Assembly (NCBI GenBank): GCA_900542275.1
Contig: UQMW01000042.1
Span: forward strand, 1 to 20,509
Direction of reading: 5' to 3'
From: an uncultured Collinsella sp.
Lineage (GTDB): Bacteria; Actinomycetota; Coriobacteriia; Coriobacteriales; Coriobacteriaceae
Length of the DNA: 20,509 bases
Shown here: positions 14,624-20,509 of the stretch, piece by piece
Layout of the letters: the number at the start of each line of letters is the position of its first letter
Numbering within the stretch: position 1 is the stretch's first letter
The notes under the pieces: model-generated
What the model saw: the letters and a program-made list of their open reading frames with translations, nothing else
What the model was told of the DNA's origin: nothing
Database searches by the model: none
Position numbers and translations under genes: made by a program

Positions 14624-15096
14624 AGCTGGATTCCTTTCTCATTAGGAAACATGTCTCATTATAGGCATGCCTGCGGTCGCAGCGGCTAGGGGTGCCAGTG
14701 CTAGTGAGGGTTCCAGAGAAGGAAGCGCCGCACCCTCGGGGCAGCAAAGAATCAAGGTCTAATACTTTTCCGGAGAAGTGAACGAGCTAAATCGGACCGC
14801 CGAAGCATCGACACTTTGAGCGTGTCGTTTCCTGCGGTTTCGGTGCTGAAATCCTGCGATTTTGCGGCCGAAAAATGCGGATGTTTCAGGGGTCCAAAAA
14901 CAGCCGTTCACTTCTCGGGAAAAGTATTAGACCTCGATAGCGGGGGATGGGGTGCCGGTGCAAAACGGCGTCAAGGGTTGGTCGAGCAGGCGGTTTCTTC
15001 ATTGATGTCCGCACGACATGTGACACTTACCCTGTCGCCCTGCTCTGCCGCGGCGGCATGTACCTGAACAACGACCCTCTAAGGAGCTCGATAGTA
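14624..15096. other. 473-base non-coding region containing an inverted-repeat element
   Basis: Nothing convincingly coding is seen between the hypothetical gene and the small membrane protein. The middle is taken up by the 180-base element at 14755-14934. The first 130 bases contain an imperfect hairpin (GAGGGTTCC...GGAA...ACCCTC, 14706-14737). The last 160 bases hold only the leader and ribosome binding site of the next gene. Confidence 0.6.
14755..14934. mobile_element. 180-bp MITE-like element with 30-bp terminal inverted repeats
   Basis: The ends, 14755-14784 and 14905-14934, are 30-base inverted repeats with a single mismatch (outer bases AGGTCTAATACTTTTCC). Similarity between the two halves continues inward in weaker form: GTGAACG, then GGACC, then GAAGCATC against GAAACATC. 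The element therefore looks like two diverged copies of one roughly 75-base repeat joined head to head. It has no gene of its own and no clear target duplication. A non-autonomous mobile element or REP-type pair fits best. Confidence 0.72.
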
Positions 15097-15336
15097 ATGA
15101 GTGACAACACCAAGCATCTCGCAAAGAAGTACGTCAAGGGCGCGGGGCCGTGCCTCGCGCTGTGCCTTGCCGGCGCAGCGGTCGCGCTGCTGGCTGTTCT
15201 GGGGCCATTCGACATGCTCCGAAGTGCCGTCTCTCTGCACGTTTGCATGGCCCTTGCCGGCGCCATGATGACCGGCGGCGTGCTCGATCTGGTTTTTTGG
15301 GTGCTTGACCCGTTTGGATGGAAGAACGAGGGGTAA
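15097..15336 (+). CDS. Small two-helix membrane protein, function unknown
   Basis: A 79-residue protein: a short basic N-terminus (MSDNTKHLAKKYVKG), a hydrophobic helix (about 18-38, CLALCLAGAAVALLAVLG), a loop, a second helix (about 47-68, VCMALAGAMMTGGVLDLVFWVL) and a short tail DPFGWKNEG. AAGGAG lies ten bases before the ATG. I do not recognise it. Being flanked by an inverted-repeat element and a frameshifted gene, it belongs to the accessory part of the window. A membrane toxin or a regulatory small protein cannot be excluded, but nothing in the sequence shows either. Confidence 0.55.
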   Translation: MSDNTKHLAKKYVKGAGPCLALCLAGAAVALLAVLGPFDMLRSAVSLHVCMALAGAMMTGGVLDLVFWVLDPFGWKNEG

Positions 15337-15421
15337 GCCCTAAGGGATGGAAGGGCTGGAACGATTGGCTTAGTGATCGTGCAGAATGTGGGCTAGCGAC
15401 TTACTGGGAAGTGGTGATCCG

Positions 15422-16146
15422 ATGACGGTCTATGTGACGGGCGATATTCACGGCGGCCTCGACATGCAAAAGCTGCGCGACTGGGATCTTGGGGATAGTT
15501 TGACGAGCGACGACTATCTCATCATTGCGGGCGACTTTGGCTTTCCGTGGGATTTCTCTGCCGAGGAATGCGCCGACATCGCCTGGCTGGAGTCGCGCCC
15601 CTATACCGTGCTGTTCGTCGACGGCAACCACGAGCGTTTCGATCACTGGGCGGAGCGACCCATGGAGTTGTGGCACGGTGGGCTGACGCAGCGCCTGTCG
15701 GATACCTCTCCCATACGGCGCCTGACGCGCGGCGAGGTTTTTGAACTCGATGGCTCAACGATCTTTACCATGGGCGGTGCCACGAGTGTTGACAAGGAAT
15801 ACTGCATACCGTATTCCAGCTGGTGGCCGCAGGAGCTGCCGGACGAGCGCAACTTTGAGGAGGCACGGACAAAGCTCGGCAGCGTGGGCTGGAAGGTCGA
15901 CTACGTAATCACCCACACTGCTCCACGCGCATGCTTTCGTCCACGTTCTATCCGGCGTCCGGCTGGAATTACCCCGCTGTTGATCGGCTTACGGCATTTT
16001 TCGATGAGCTGGAAGATCGCTTGGACTACAAGCGCTGGTATTACGGGCATTTCCATCGGGATGCCAACCCGGCCGAGCGCCATACCGTGCTCTACGACTG
16101 CATCGTTCGCCTGGGCGACGAACTCCAGCCCTGGGATGTTGCGTAG
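15422..16146 (+). pseudogene. Metallophosphoesterase, frameshifted
   Basis: The first frame gives GDIHGGLD (7-14), AGDFGFPW, VDGNHERFD and, near residue 160, VDYVITHTAP. At about 15920-15930 it loses similarity and runs on to 16186. The missing end is in another frame from about 15925: ACGCGCATG onward encodes TRMLSSTFYPASGWNYPAVD and then the essential GHFH metal motif, ending at the TAG at 16144-16146. One missing base near CTCCACGC restores a single 241-residue protein. Without it the truncated product lacks its last metal ligands and is probably inactive. A sequencing error at this spot or a functional -1 frameshift are alternatives. Start at 15422 is chosen because the fold begins there; the upstream site is weak. 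Confidence 0.82.
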
Positions 16147-16184
16147 GGGTGGGCATAGCGAGAACTTCATACGATACCTTGGGT

Positions 16185-16228
16185 AGTTACCCTACATTTC
16201 AGTAGTAATCTTTATTTGTAGGGTAACT
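16185..16228. repeat. 12-bp inverted repeat between convergent genes
   Basis: AGTTACCCTACA (16185-16196) is perfectly complementary to TGTAGGGTAACT (16217-16228), with a 20-base AT-rich loop. It lies between the end of the phosphoesterase pseudogene and the end of the GNAT toxin gene. No long T run follows, so it is at best a weak bidirectional terminator. The bases just after, TAACTTAGGGCAT (16224-16236), are identical to 4884-4896 in the eno promoter. Confidence 0.6.
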
Positions 16229-16268
16229 TAGGGCATGCTGGGAGCTGGAGGAGATGTCGCCCGACGAT

Positions 16269-16742
16269 CTAAAGTTTCAGCGCCATTCGGTTGGTGCCCG
16301 GTAGGGTGGCGAAGCCAAAATGTTCATAGAATGCTGCCGCCTCATCATCTACTGGATCGACAACTAAAGCTCGCGCTCCTGCTAGGGCAGAAATTTTCAA
16401 GGCGTTCTCGATGGCATCTTTGAGCAGTGAAGCTCCAAGACCAAGCCCCTTGAACTTCTCATCGACCCCCATCATTCCAAGCAGCACTGTGGGGACTTGG
16501 GAGGGGGAGTTTCGCACGAACCATCCTCCATCAACATTTTCGCGAGCCACGGAGTGCGTGCACAACGTATAAAACCCAGCGACTGCGCCGTCGCAATACG
16601 ATGCGTATATAACTGCTGATCCTCTTCTTCGCGCCGAGTCTGATCTGTTTTTAGCCCATCCGTCTACAAGAGTATTTCCGCAGTGGAAAGCCTCGATGCC
16701 TTGGTCAACGGGGAGTTGAACGGGCTTGGTAAATGTGCTCAT
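16269..16742 (-). CDS. GNAT-family acetyltransferase toxin (TacT/AtaT type)
   Basis: A 157-residue GNAT acetyltransferase. Acetyl-CoA is bound by the loop VDEKFKGLGLGASLLKDAI (93-111), and the likely catalytic tyrosine is Y139 in EAAAFYEHFGF. Proteins of this type, encoded just after a DUF1778 antitoxin, acetylate the amino group of aminoacyl-tRNAs and stop translation; that function is inferred from family and context. ATG at 16742 overlaps the antitoxin TGA as ATGA, giving coupled translation. A TTG two codons earlier is possible. It belongs to a two-gene antitoxin-then-toxin operon on the minus strand. The gene has lower GC than its neighbours, as is common for mobile toxin-antitoxin modules. 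Confidence 0.88.
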   Translation of the reverse strand: MSTFTKPVQLPVDQGIEAFHCGNTLVDGWAKNRSDSARRRGSAVIYASYCDGAVAGFYTLCTHSVARENVDGGWFVRNSPSQVPTVLLGMMGVDEKFKGLGLGASLLKDAIENALKISALAGARALVVDPVDDEAAAFYEHFGFATLPGTNRMALKL

Positions 16743-17005
16743 TCCCAAACCGCTTTACGGTCAAGCAGCGCTTTTGCGGCTTGGGGCATGGGGGAATCGA
16801 GCATTTCGCAAAATGCATCGAAACCATCAGGAGAAAGATAGGTTGTTGATGCCTCGGCGATATCACGTGCGGAACTCTCGTCAAGGTGGGCTGTGGCCCA
16901 TTGGGTGAGAGTTTGCCCGCGCAAGGCCGCAGCGCGCTCGTAAGTAAGGCGTTGACGTTCGGTCAACCTTAGATCCATACGGCGTTGTTTCTCAATCGTT
17001 GGCAT
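16739..17005 (-). CDS. DUF1778 (TacA-type) ribbon-helix-helix antitoxin
   Basis: An 88-residue protein. The N-terminal ribbon-helix-helix motif is RRMDLRLTERQRLTYERAAALRGQTLTQ (8-35, only the key stretch is quoted in part here), followed by WATAHLDESSARDIAE. The acidic/hydrophobic C-tail (TYLSPDGFDAFCEMLDSPMP) would wrap the toxin. Such antitoxins neutralise GNAT toxins by binding them and repress their own operon. The start at 17005 has AAAGGAGG seven bases upstream, which decides against the longer opening to 17050 that begins inside the operator. It overlaps the toxin start by four bases. Regulation is supported by the 21-bp palindrome covering the promoter. Confidence 0.88.
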   Translation of the reverse strand: MPTIEKQRRMDLRLTERQRLTYERAAALRGQTLTQWATAHLDESSARDIAEASTTYLSPDGFDAFCEMLDSPMPQAAKALLDRKAVWE

Positions 17006-17026
17006 GGCAAAAACCTCCTTTGCACA

Positions 17027-17055
17027 ATTGTACGGAATTATTCCGTACATAACAA
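17027..17055 (-). promoter_or_regulatory. Promoter of the antitoxin-toxin operon
   Basis: On the minus strand TTGTTA (17055-17050) and TACAAT (17032-17027) are separated by exactly 17 bases and lie about 22 bases before the antitoxin ATG. This is among the best sigma-70-type matches in the window. The spacer and the start of the -10 box coincide with the operator palindrome. Confidence 0.75.
17029..17049. promoter_or_regulatory. 21-bp perfect palindromic operator of the toxin-antitoxin operon
   Basis: TGTACGGAAT (17029-17038), one central base, then ATTCCGTACA (17040-17049) form a perfect dyad. It occupies the space between the -35 and -10 boxes and overlaps the -10 box. That is where a ribbon-helix-helix antitoxin would bind to exclude RNA polymerase, so autorepression is the natural reading. 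Confidence 0.8.
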
Positions 17056-17079
17056 GACGCAGAATTATGTCCTCGTTGA

Positions 17080-17101
17080 GGGGGGGGGCGAGGGGGCGGG
17101 G
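17080..17101 (+). other. G-rich tract
   Basis: Nine consecutive G at 17080-17088 are followed by five (17092-17096) and four (17098-17101), only a few bases apart. It lies between the toxin-antitoxin promoter and the end of gluQ and encodes nothing. It could fold as a G-quadruplex or vary in length. Confidence 0.5.
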
Positions 17102-17110
17102 CGTATTTGA

Positions 17111-18112
17111 CTACTCGGCCATTACGGTGATGTTCTCGCGGTGCGCACGGATAACGTCCCAGCTAAAGTGCTCGACCAGCTGCTCGGCAGAGCGCGGCGT
17201 GGTGTCCGGTGCGATGCCCGTTTGCCCGGCGAGCCAGCCCAGCAGCGCTCCGGGCGTGCCAAAGCGGGCGCGGAGTTCGCCCAGGTCCAGATCGCGGTCG
17301 CGCTTGGAAAGGCGGCGGCCATCCGGCGACATGAGCAGCGGAATATGTGCGTAGTGCGGCGTGGGAAGACCCAGCAGATGCTGCAGGTAGATTTGGCGGG
17401 GCGTGGAGCCCAGCAGATCGCATCCGCGCACGACCTCGGTGACGCCCATGGCGGCGTCGTCGACCACTACGGCTAGCTGATAGGCAAAAACGCCGTCGCT
17501 GCGGCGGACCAAAAAGTCGCCGCACTCGGTGGCGAGTGCTTCGCATTGGGCGCCGTACGTGCGGTCAACAAATTCGACCACGTCGTCGGCGAGGTCATCG
17601 ACGGCGGGCACGCGCAGGCGTGTGGCCGGGGCGCGCAGAGCACTGCGGCGTGCAACTTCTTCGGTAGAAAGAGCGCGGCAGGCGCCGCGGTAGATGGGCG
17701 TGCCGTCGCTGGCGTGCGGCGCGCTTGCGGCGTGGAGCTCGGCGCGCGTGCAAAAGCAGGGATAGGTGAGGCCGGCGTCTTGTAGCCGGTGCAGGGCGTC
17801 CTCGTACAAGTCCAGGCGATTGTGCTGGTAGTAGGGGCCTTCGTCCCATTCGAGTCCCAGCCAGGCCAGGTCGTCAATCAGTTGAACGGCAAGCTCCGGT
17901 CGCTTGCAGCGATCGTCGAGGTCCTCGATGCGCAACACGATGCTGCCGCCCTGGCTGCGGGCCGAAAGCCACGCGCACAAGCAACTGAACACGTTGCCCA
18001 GGTGCATGCGGCCCGAGGGCGACGGGGCAAAGCGGCCCACGACGGGGGTGGGCACTGCCGTTGCCGGGGCGTCCGCGGAGTGTGTTGCTATGTTGCGTGT
18101 GTTGATATCCAT
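17111..18112 (-). CDS. gluQ: Glutamyl-Q tRNA(Asp) synthetase
   Basis: A 333-residue class I synthetase paralogue that lacks the anticodon-binding domain of full GluRS. It charges glutamate onto queuosine at the wobble base of tRNA(Asp), not onto tRNA(Glu). The HIGH-type motif is PSPSGRMHLGN (30-40) and the KMSKS-type is RRLSKRD (266-272). The zinc site characteristic of GluQ is present: C119, C121 (PCFCTR), Y141 and C145 (YRGAC). VVDDAAMGVTEVVRGCDLL and TPRQIYLQ are further family segments. It is longer than the 308 residues of E. coli YadB because of an unconserved 23-residue N-terminus. ATG at 18112 has no Shine-Dalgarno but a TATACT seven bases upstream, suggesting a leaderless mRNA. Confidence 0.92.
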   Translation of the reverse strand: MDINTRNIATHSADAPATAVPTPVVGRFAPSPSGRMHLGNVFSCLCAWLSARSQGGSIVLRIEDLDDRCKRPELAVQLIDDLAWLGLEWDEGPYYQHNRLDLYEDALHRLQDAGLTYPCFCTRAELHAASAPHASDGTPIYRGACRALSTEEVARRSALRAPATRLRVPAVDDLADDVVEFVDRTYGAQCEALATECGDFLVRRSDGVFAYQLAVVVDDAAMGVTEVVRGCDLLGSTPRQIYLQHLLGLPTPHYAHIPLLMSPDGRRLSKRDRDLDLGELRARFGTPGALLGWLAGQTGIAPDTTPRSAEQLVEHFSWDVIRAHRENITVMAE

Positions 18113-18119
18113 GCGGACG

Positions 18120-18125
18120 AGTATA
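18120..18125 (-). promoter_or_regulatory. Likely -10 box of gluQ giving a leaderless mRNA
   Basis: TATACT on the minus strand (18125-18120) ends seven bases before the gluQ ATG at 18112. Transcription starts about seven bases after a -10 box, so the mRNA would begin at or within a base of the ATG. This TANNNT-N7-ATG spacing is the typical leaderless arrangement in Actinobacteria. No clear -35 is seen. Confidence 0.55.
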
Positions 18126-18249
18126 GCGCGGGGCGCGGTGGGGGAGACGTTGCCGTGGCCCGCAAGTTGCCGAGGCCGCGCGTTGCGCGTGTCGGACCAC
18201 CGGCTCGACAGCTCAATCGCCGCCCGCCAGCCCAACCCCTCAAACGACA

Positions 18250-18285
18250 GAAACCCCGGCAGCTCTTCGCAACTGCCGGGGTTTC
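18250..18285. terminator. Strong GC-rich hairpin of unclear purpose
   Basis: GAAACCCCGGCAG (18250-18262) and CTGCCGGGGTTTC (18273-18285) are perfect 13-base arms around a ten-base loop. It has the look of an intrinsic terminator stem but lacks a T run on either side. No gene ends into it, since both neighbours are divergent. It may be the remnant of a lost gene's terminator. Confidence 0.45.
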
Positions 18286-18462
18286 CGCGGAAAAGGGGGA
18301 CATGATCCTCGAGCGAACGGGAAAGGGGCAACCGTTTTCGCTCAACTGCTTTATGCCCCTCGGTTGGCGGCTCAATCAGCACGTGCCGCGCCCACACAAA
18401 GCCGCTACACCTGTGACGGTGCTGTGAAGTGGTGTCTATTGCTGGCGCTGGCCATGCCAAGG

Positions 18463-18505
18463 GTGTCCCTAATGACTAGTCATTTAAGAACGTCCCCAAT
18501 GACTA
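18463..18505. repeat. Short intergenic repeat, copy 2, with 14-bp palindrome
   Basis: Two near-identical 14-base units, GTCCCTAATGACTA (18465-18478) and GTCCCCAATGACTA (18492-18505), lie 27 bases apart. Between and overlapping them is the perfect palindrome AATGACTAGTCATT (18471-18484). The second unit with its TTTAAGAAC lead matches 1616-1638, so this is the fuller of two copies in the window. Confidence 0.65.
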
Positions 18506-18628
18506 ACTGCCGGGGTGCGGGCGTGACTTTTGTCCCGTTTTGACACTCCGCTGACCTAGATGTTCGTCACATGAACCCGCAAACGTGGGACAATGACGCT
18601 ACTGGTATCACAGACAAAGGATGTGCCT

Positions 18629-20509
18629 ATGAACGCCCCCGTTGCCAAGACCTGTCGGCAGCGCCACCTGTTTGCGCGATTCGCTTCCGTCTGCGCACTC
18701 GTCGCGCTTGCGTTGTTGCTACTGCCTGCCGCCGCGCACGCCGACGGCTACTCCATGACCCAAACCTATATCGGTGCCACGGTTGAAGCCGATGGATCGC
18801 TGACCGTTGTCGAGGGACGCCAGTTTGATTTCGACGACGATATCAACGGCGTGTATTGGGATATCAATACGGGCACCAACCAGCAGGGCGGCACGGCGGG
18901 CGTCGATGTGCTGAGCGTCGAGGAAGACGATGCCGCGTTTAGCAGGGTCGACTATGCAAACAAAGGCGACAGCGGCGTCTATACGGTTGAGCAGTCCGAC
19001 GGCGGCGTAAAGATCAAGGTGTTCAGCCCTCACGAGAGCGGCGACAGCGCGATCTTTTACGTGAGCTACACCATGACCGGTGCGGTCATGAGCTGGTCCG
19101 ATACCGCTGAGCTCTACTGGAAGTTTGTGGGCGACGGCTGGTCCGCGGATTCCGACGATGTCGAGATGGAAGTGCACTTCGCAAATGCCGCTGCCGGGAC
19201 GGCGGCCGTCAAGGGCGATAACTTCCGCGCATGGGGCCACGGCCCGCTGACGGGCGACGTATCGCTCGATGCGGACAAACCCATGGTCACCTACGCCATT
19301 CCCTGCGTGCATCAGGGCGAGTTCGCCGAGGCACGCATCGCCTTCCCCAGCGACTGGGTGCCGCAGCTTGCCGCTTCGGGCGAAGATCGCATGTCAACGA
19401 TCCTGAGCGAAGAAAAGGAATGGGCCGACGAAGCTAACGCCCGCCGTGAGCACGCGCGTGCGGTTGCCAGCGCGATTGCCGTGGTATGTGTTGTTGTGGC
19501 GGTTACCTATACCGGTGTGATCGTGATGCTCAAGCTGCGCAGGCTCAAGCCCAAGCCGCTCTTCCAAGACGAGTACTTCCGCGATGTACCCTCGGCCGAC
19601 CATCCCGCGGTGCTTGCAGCTCTTATGAGCTGGAACGACGTGCCCGATCAGGCATATATCGCCACGCTGATGAAGCTGACCGACGACCGCGTGATCAAGC
19701 TAGAAGAAGCGACTGAGACCAAGAAGAAGGGTCTGCTCCGTCGCGAAAAAGAGGAGCGGACGTATCGCATCACCGTGACCGACGAGGCCTGGAAGGCTGC
19801 CAAGAAGGACGGCATCGATCGCGACGTGCTCAAGGTCTTCTTCGCTGGCGTTAAGCCCGATAAAGACGGCGTCCGTTCGCGCACGTTTAGCGAGCTGGAG
19901 GAGTATGCCAGCGAGCGTACTGAATCTGTTGGCGACAAGCTCGAGGACTATCAGAGCACAGTTAAGGGCAAGCTGGAGGAGCGCGAGTTTATCGCATCGG
20001 ATGGCACTATCGCGATGGTGGCCGGCCTGGTTCTCGGCATCATCATTATCTTTGGCATTTTGGGTTCTCTGTTCTATACCGACTTTGCGGACGCCAACGT
20101 CGGTGCCGCTATGATCTCGATCCCCGTCACGATTGTGGGTTTTGTCCTGAGCTGCACCTTCCGCCGTTACACGCCGGAGGGCGCCGAGGTGGCGGCTCGC
20201 TGCAAGGCGCTCAAGCATTGGCTCGAGGACTTTACGCGCCTGAAGGAGGCCGTCCCGGGAGATCTGGTGCTGTGGAACAAGCTGCTGGTGATGGGTGTTG
20301 CGCTGGGCGTTTCGAAGGAAGTGCTGCGTCAGCTTGCCGAGGCCGTCCCGCCCGAGGTGCGCGAGGCCGATGGCTTCTACGACAATTATCCCTGCTACTG
20401 GTGGTATTACCATCATTACGGTACCGAGTCCCCGCTCGATTCGTTTAACGACGTGTATCACGAGAGCATTAGCGCGGTTGCGTCGAGTTCCGACAGCTCG
20501 GGCGGTGGC
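18629..20509 (+). CDS. DUF2207 membrane protein, 3' end missing
   Basis: The frame is open from the ATG to the last base, giving 627 residues without a stop. A signal peptide ends at about AAAHA|D (residues 38/39). An extracytoplasmic beta-rich domain follows (about 39-270; GATVEADGSLTVVEGRQFDF, NGVYWDINTG, YTMTGAV), then a membrane helix at about 279-300, a cytoplasmic region with MSWNDVPDQAYIATLMKLTDDRVIKL, and two further helices at about 459-482 and 493-512. The last residues SSDSSGGG begin the glycine-rich tail that ends DUF2207 proteins. AAAGGA lies seven bases upstream of the start. The family's function is unknown. It is transcribed divergently from gluQ. Confidence 0.87.
   Translation, partial: MNAPVAKTCRQRHLFARFASVCALVALALLLLPAAAHADGYSMTQTYIGATVEADGSLTVVEGRQFDFDDDINGVYWDINTGTNQQGGTAGVDVLSVEEDDAAFSRVDYANKGDSGVYTVEQSDGGVKIKVFSPHESGDSAIFYVSYTMTGAVMSWSDTAELYWKFVGDGWSADSDDVEMEVHFANAAAGTAAVKGDNFRAWGHGPLTGDVSLDADKPMVTYAIPCVHQGEFAEARIAFPSDWVPQLAASGEDRMSTILSEEKEWADEANARREHARAVASAIAVVCVVVAVTYTGVIVMLKLRRLKPKPLFQDEYFRDVPSADHPAVLAALMSWNDVPDQAYIATLMKLTDDRVIKLEEATETKKKGLLRREKEERTYRITVTDEAWKAAKKDGIDRDVLKVFFAGVKPDKDGVRSRTFSELEEYASERTESVGDKLEDYQSTVKGKLEEREFIASDGTIAMVAGLVLGIIIIFGILGSLFYTDFADANVGAAMISIPVTIVGFVLSCTFRRYTPEGAEVAARCKALKHWLEDFTRLKEAVPGDLVLWNKLLVMGVALGVSKEVLRQLAEAVPPEVREADGFYDNYPCYWWYYHHYGTESPLDSFNDVYHESISAVASSSDSSGGG

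Larger units (their letters stand above)
18113..18628. other. 516-base non-coding region between divergent gluQ and DUF2207 gene
   Basis: No convincing gene is seen, although the minus-strand frame of gluQ stays open to 18460. The region holds the gluQ -10 box, a 13-base-arm hairpin (18250-18285), a looser hairpin (GAGCGAACGG at 18311 against CCGTTTTCGCTC) and the repeat at 18463-18505. TTGACA at 18540-18545 could be a -35 box for the DUF2207 gene, but no matching -10 is evident. Confidence 0.55.

Noticed and set aside
14816..15067. Open frame of 83 codons through the inverted-repeat element
   Set aside because: It crosses the element boundary, has no ribosome binding site and Cys/Gly/Ser-rich translation; the repeat structure explains the sequence.
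18113..18460. N-terminal extension of gluQ up to an in-frame start at 18460
   Set aside because: The extra residues show no family similarity, the region contains a 13-base hairpin, and the TATACT box places transcription start at 18112.
19700..20461. Minus-strand open frame (253 codons) opposite the DUF2207 gene
   Set aside because: The plus strand encodes a full-length DUF2207 protein with signal peptide and membrane helices, open to the window end.

Overview
The window looks like chromosome of a high-GC Gram-positive of the class Coriobacteriia, most likely Collinsella or a close relative. This rests on the GC-rich codon use, the actinobacterial gene set and general resemblance of the proteins; no database search was possible. 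Most of it is ordinary housekeeping sequence. One accessory-looking stretch lies at about 13.9-17.1 kb, and several palindromic intergenic repeats are scattered through the window.

Bases 1-2553 hold the end of a histidine operon on the plus strand: hisA (tail only), hisF, hisI and hisE. A convergent PHP-family gene, probably histidinol-phosphatase, meets them from the minus strand. After a 23-bp-arm palindrome comes a short plus-strand run: a free-standing LarC C-terminal domain, a YfcE-type phosphoesterase and mazG. Enolase follows with its own promoter and a strong terminator. Next is a pair made of an FtsB/DivIC-like division protein and a Ppx/GppA phosphatase. Bases 8278-8442 form a large nested palindrome. 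It is followed by tRNA-Leu(UAA) and a membrane-anchored helical-repeat protein on the minus strand.

At 9.4-10.1 kb an orphan galactitol-type PTS IIB protein is paired with a small VOC-fold protein. A bidirectional terminator separates them from a minus-strand two-component system (response regulator, then overlapping kinase) and a DUF4342-like membrane protein.

The 13.2-17.1 kb region holds a PPP-like phosphoesterase, an AT-richer unknown gene, a 180-bp inverted-repeat element, a small two-helix membrane protein, a frameshifted phosphoesterase, and a DUF1778-GNAT toxin-antitoxin operon whose 21-bp operator sits inside its promoter. After it come gluQ (glutamyl-Q tRNA(Asp) synthetase, probably leaderless) and a secreted/membrane DUF2207 protein that runs off the window.

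No large new multi-gene system is evident. The less ordinary material is the set of four unrelated palindromic or direct-repeat intergenic elements, the overlapping toxin-antitoxin operator and promoter, the solitary LarC2 and IIB proteins, and the frameshifted phosphoesterase.
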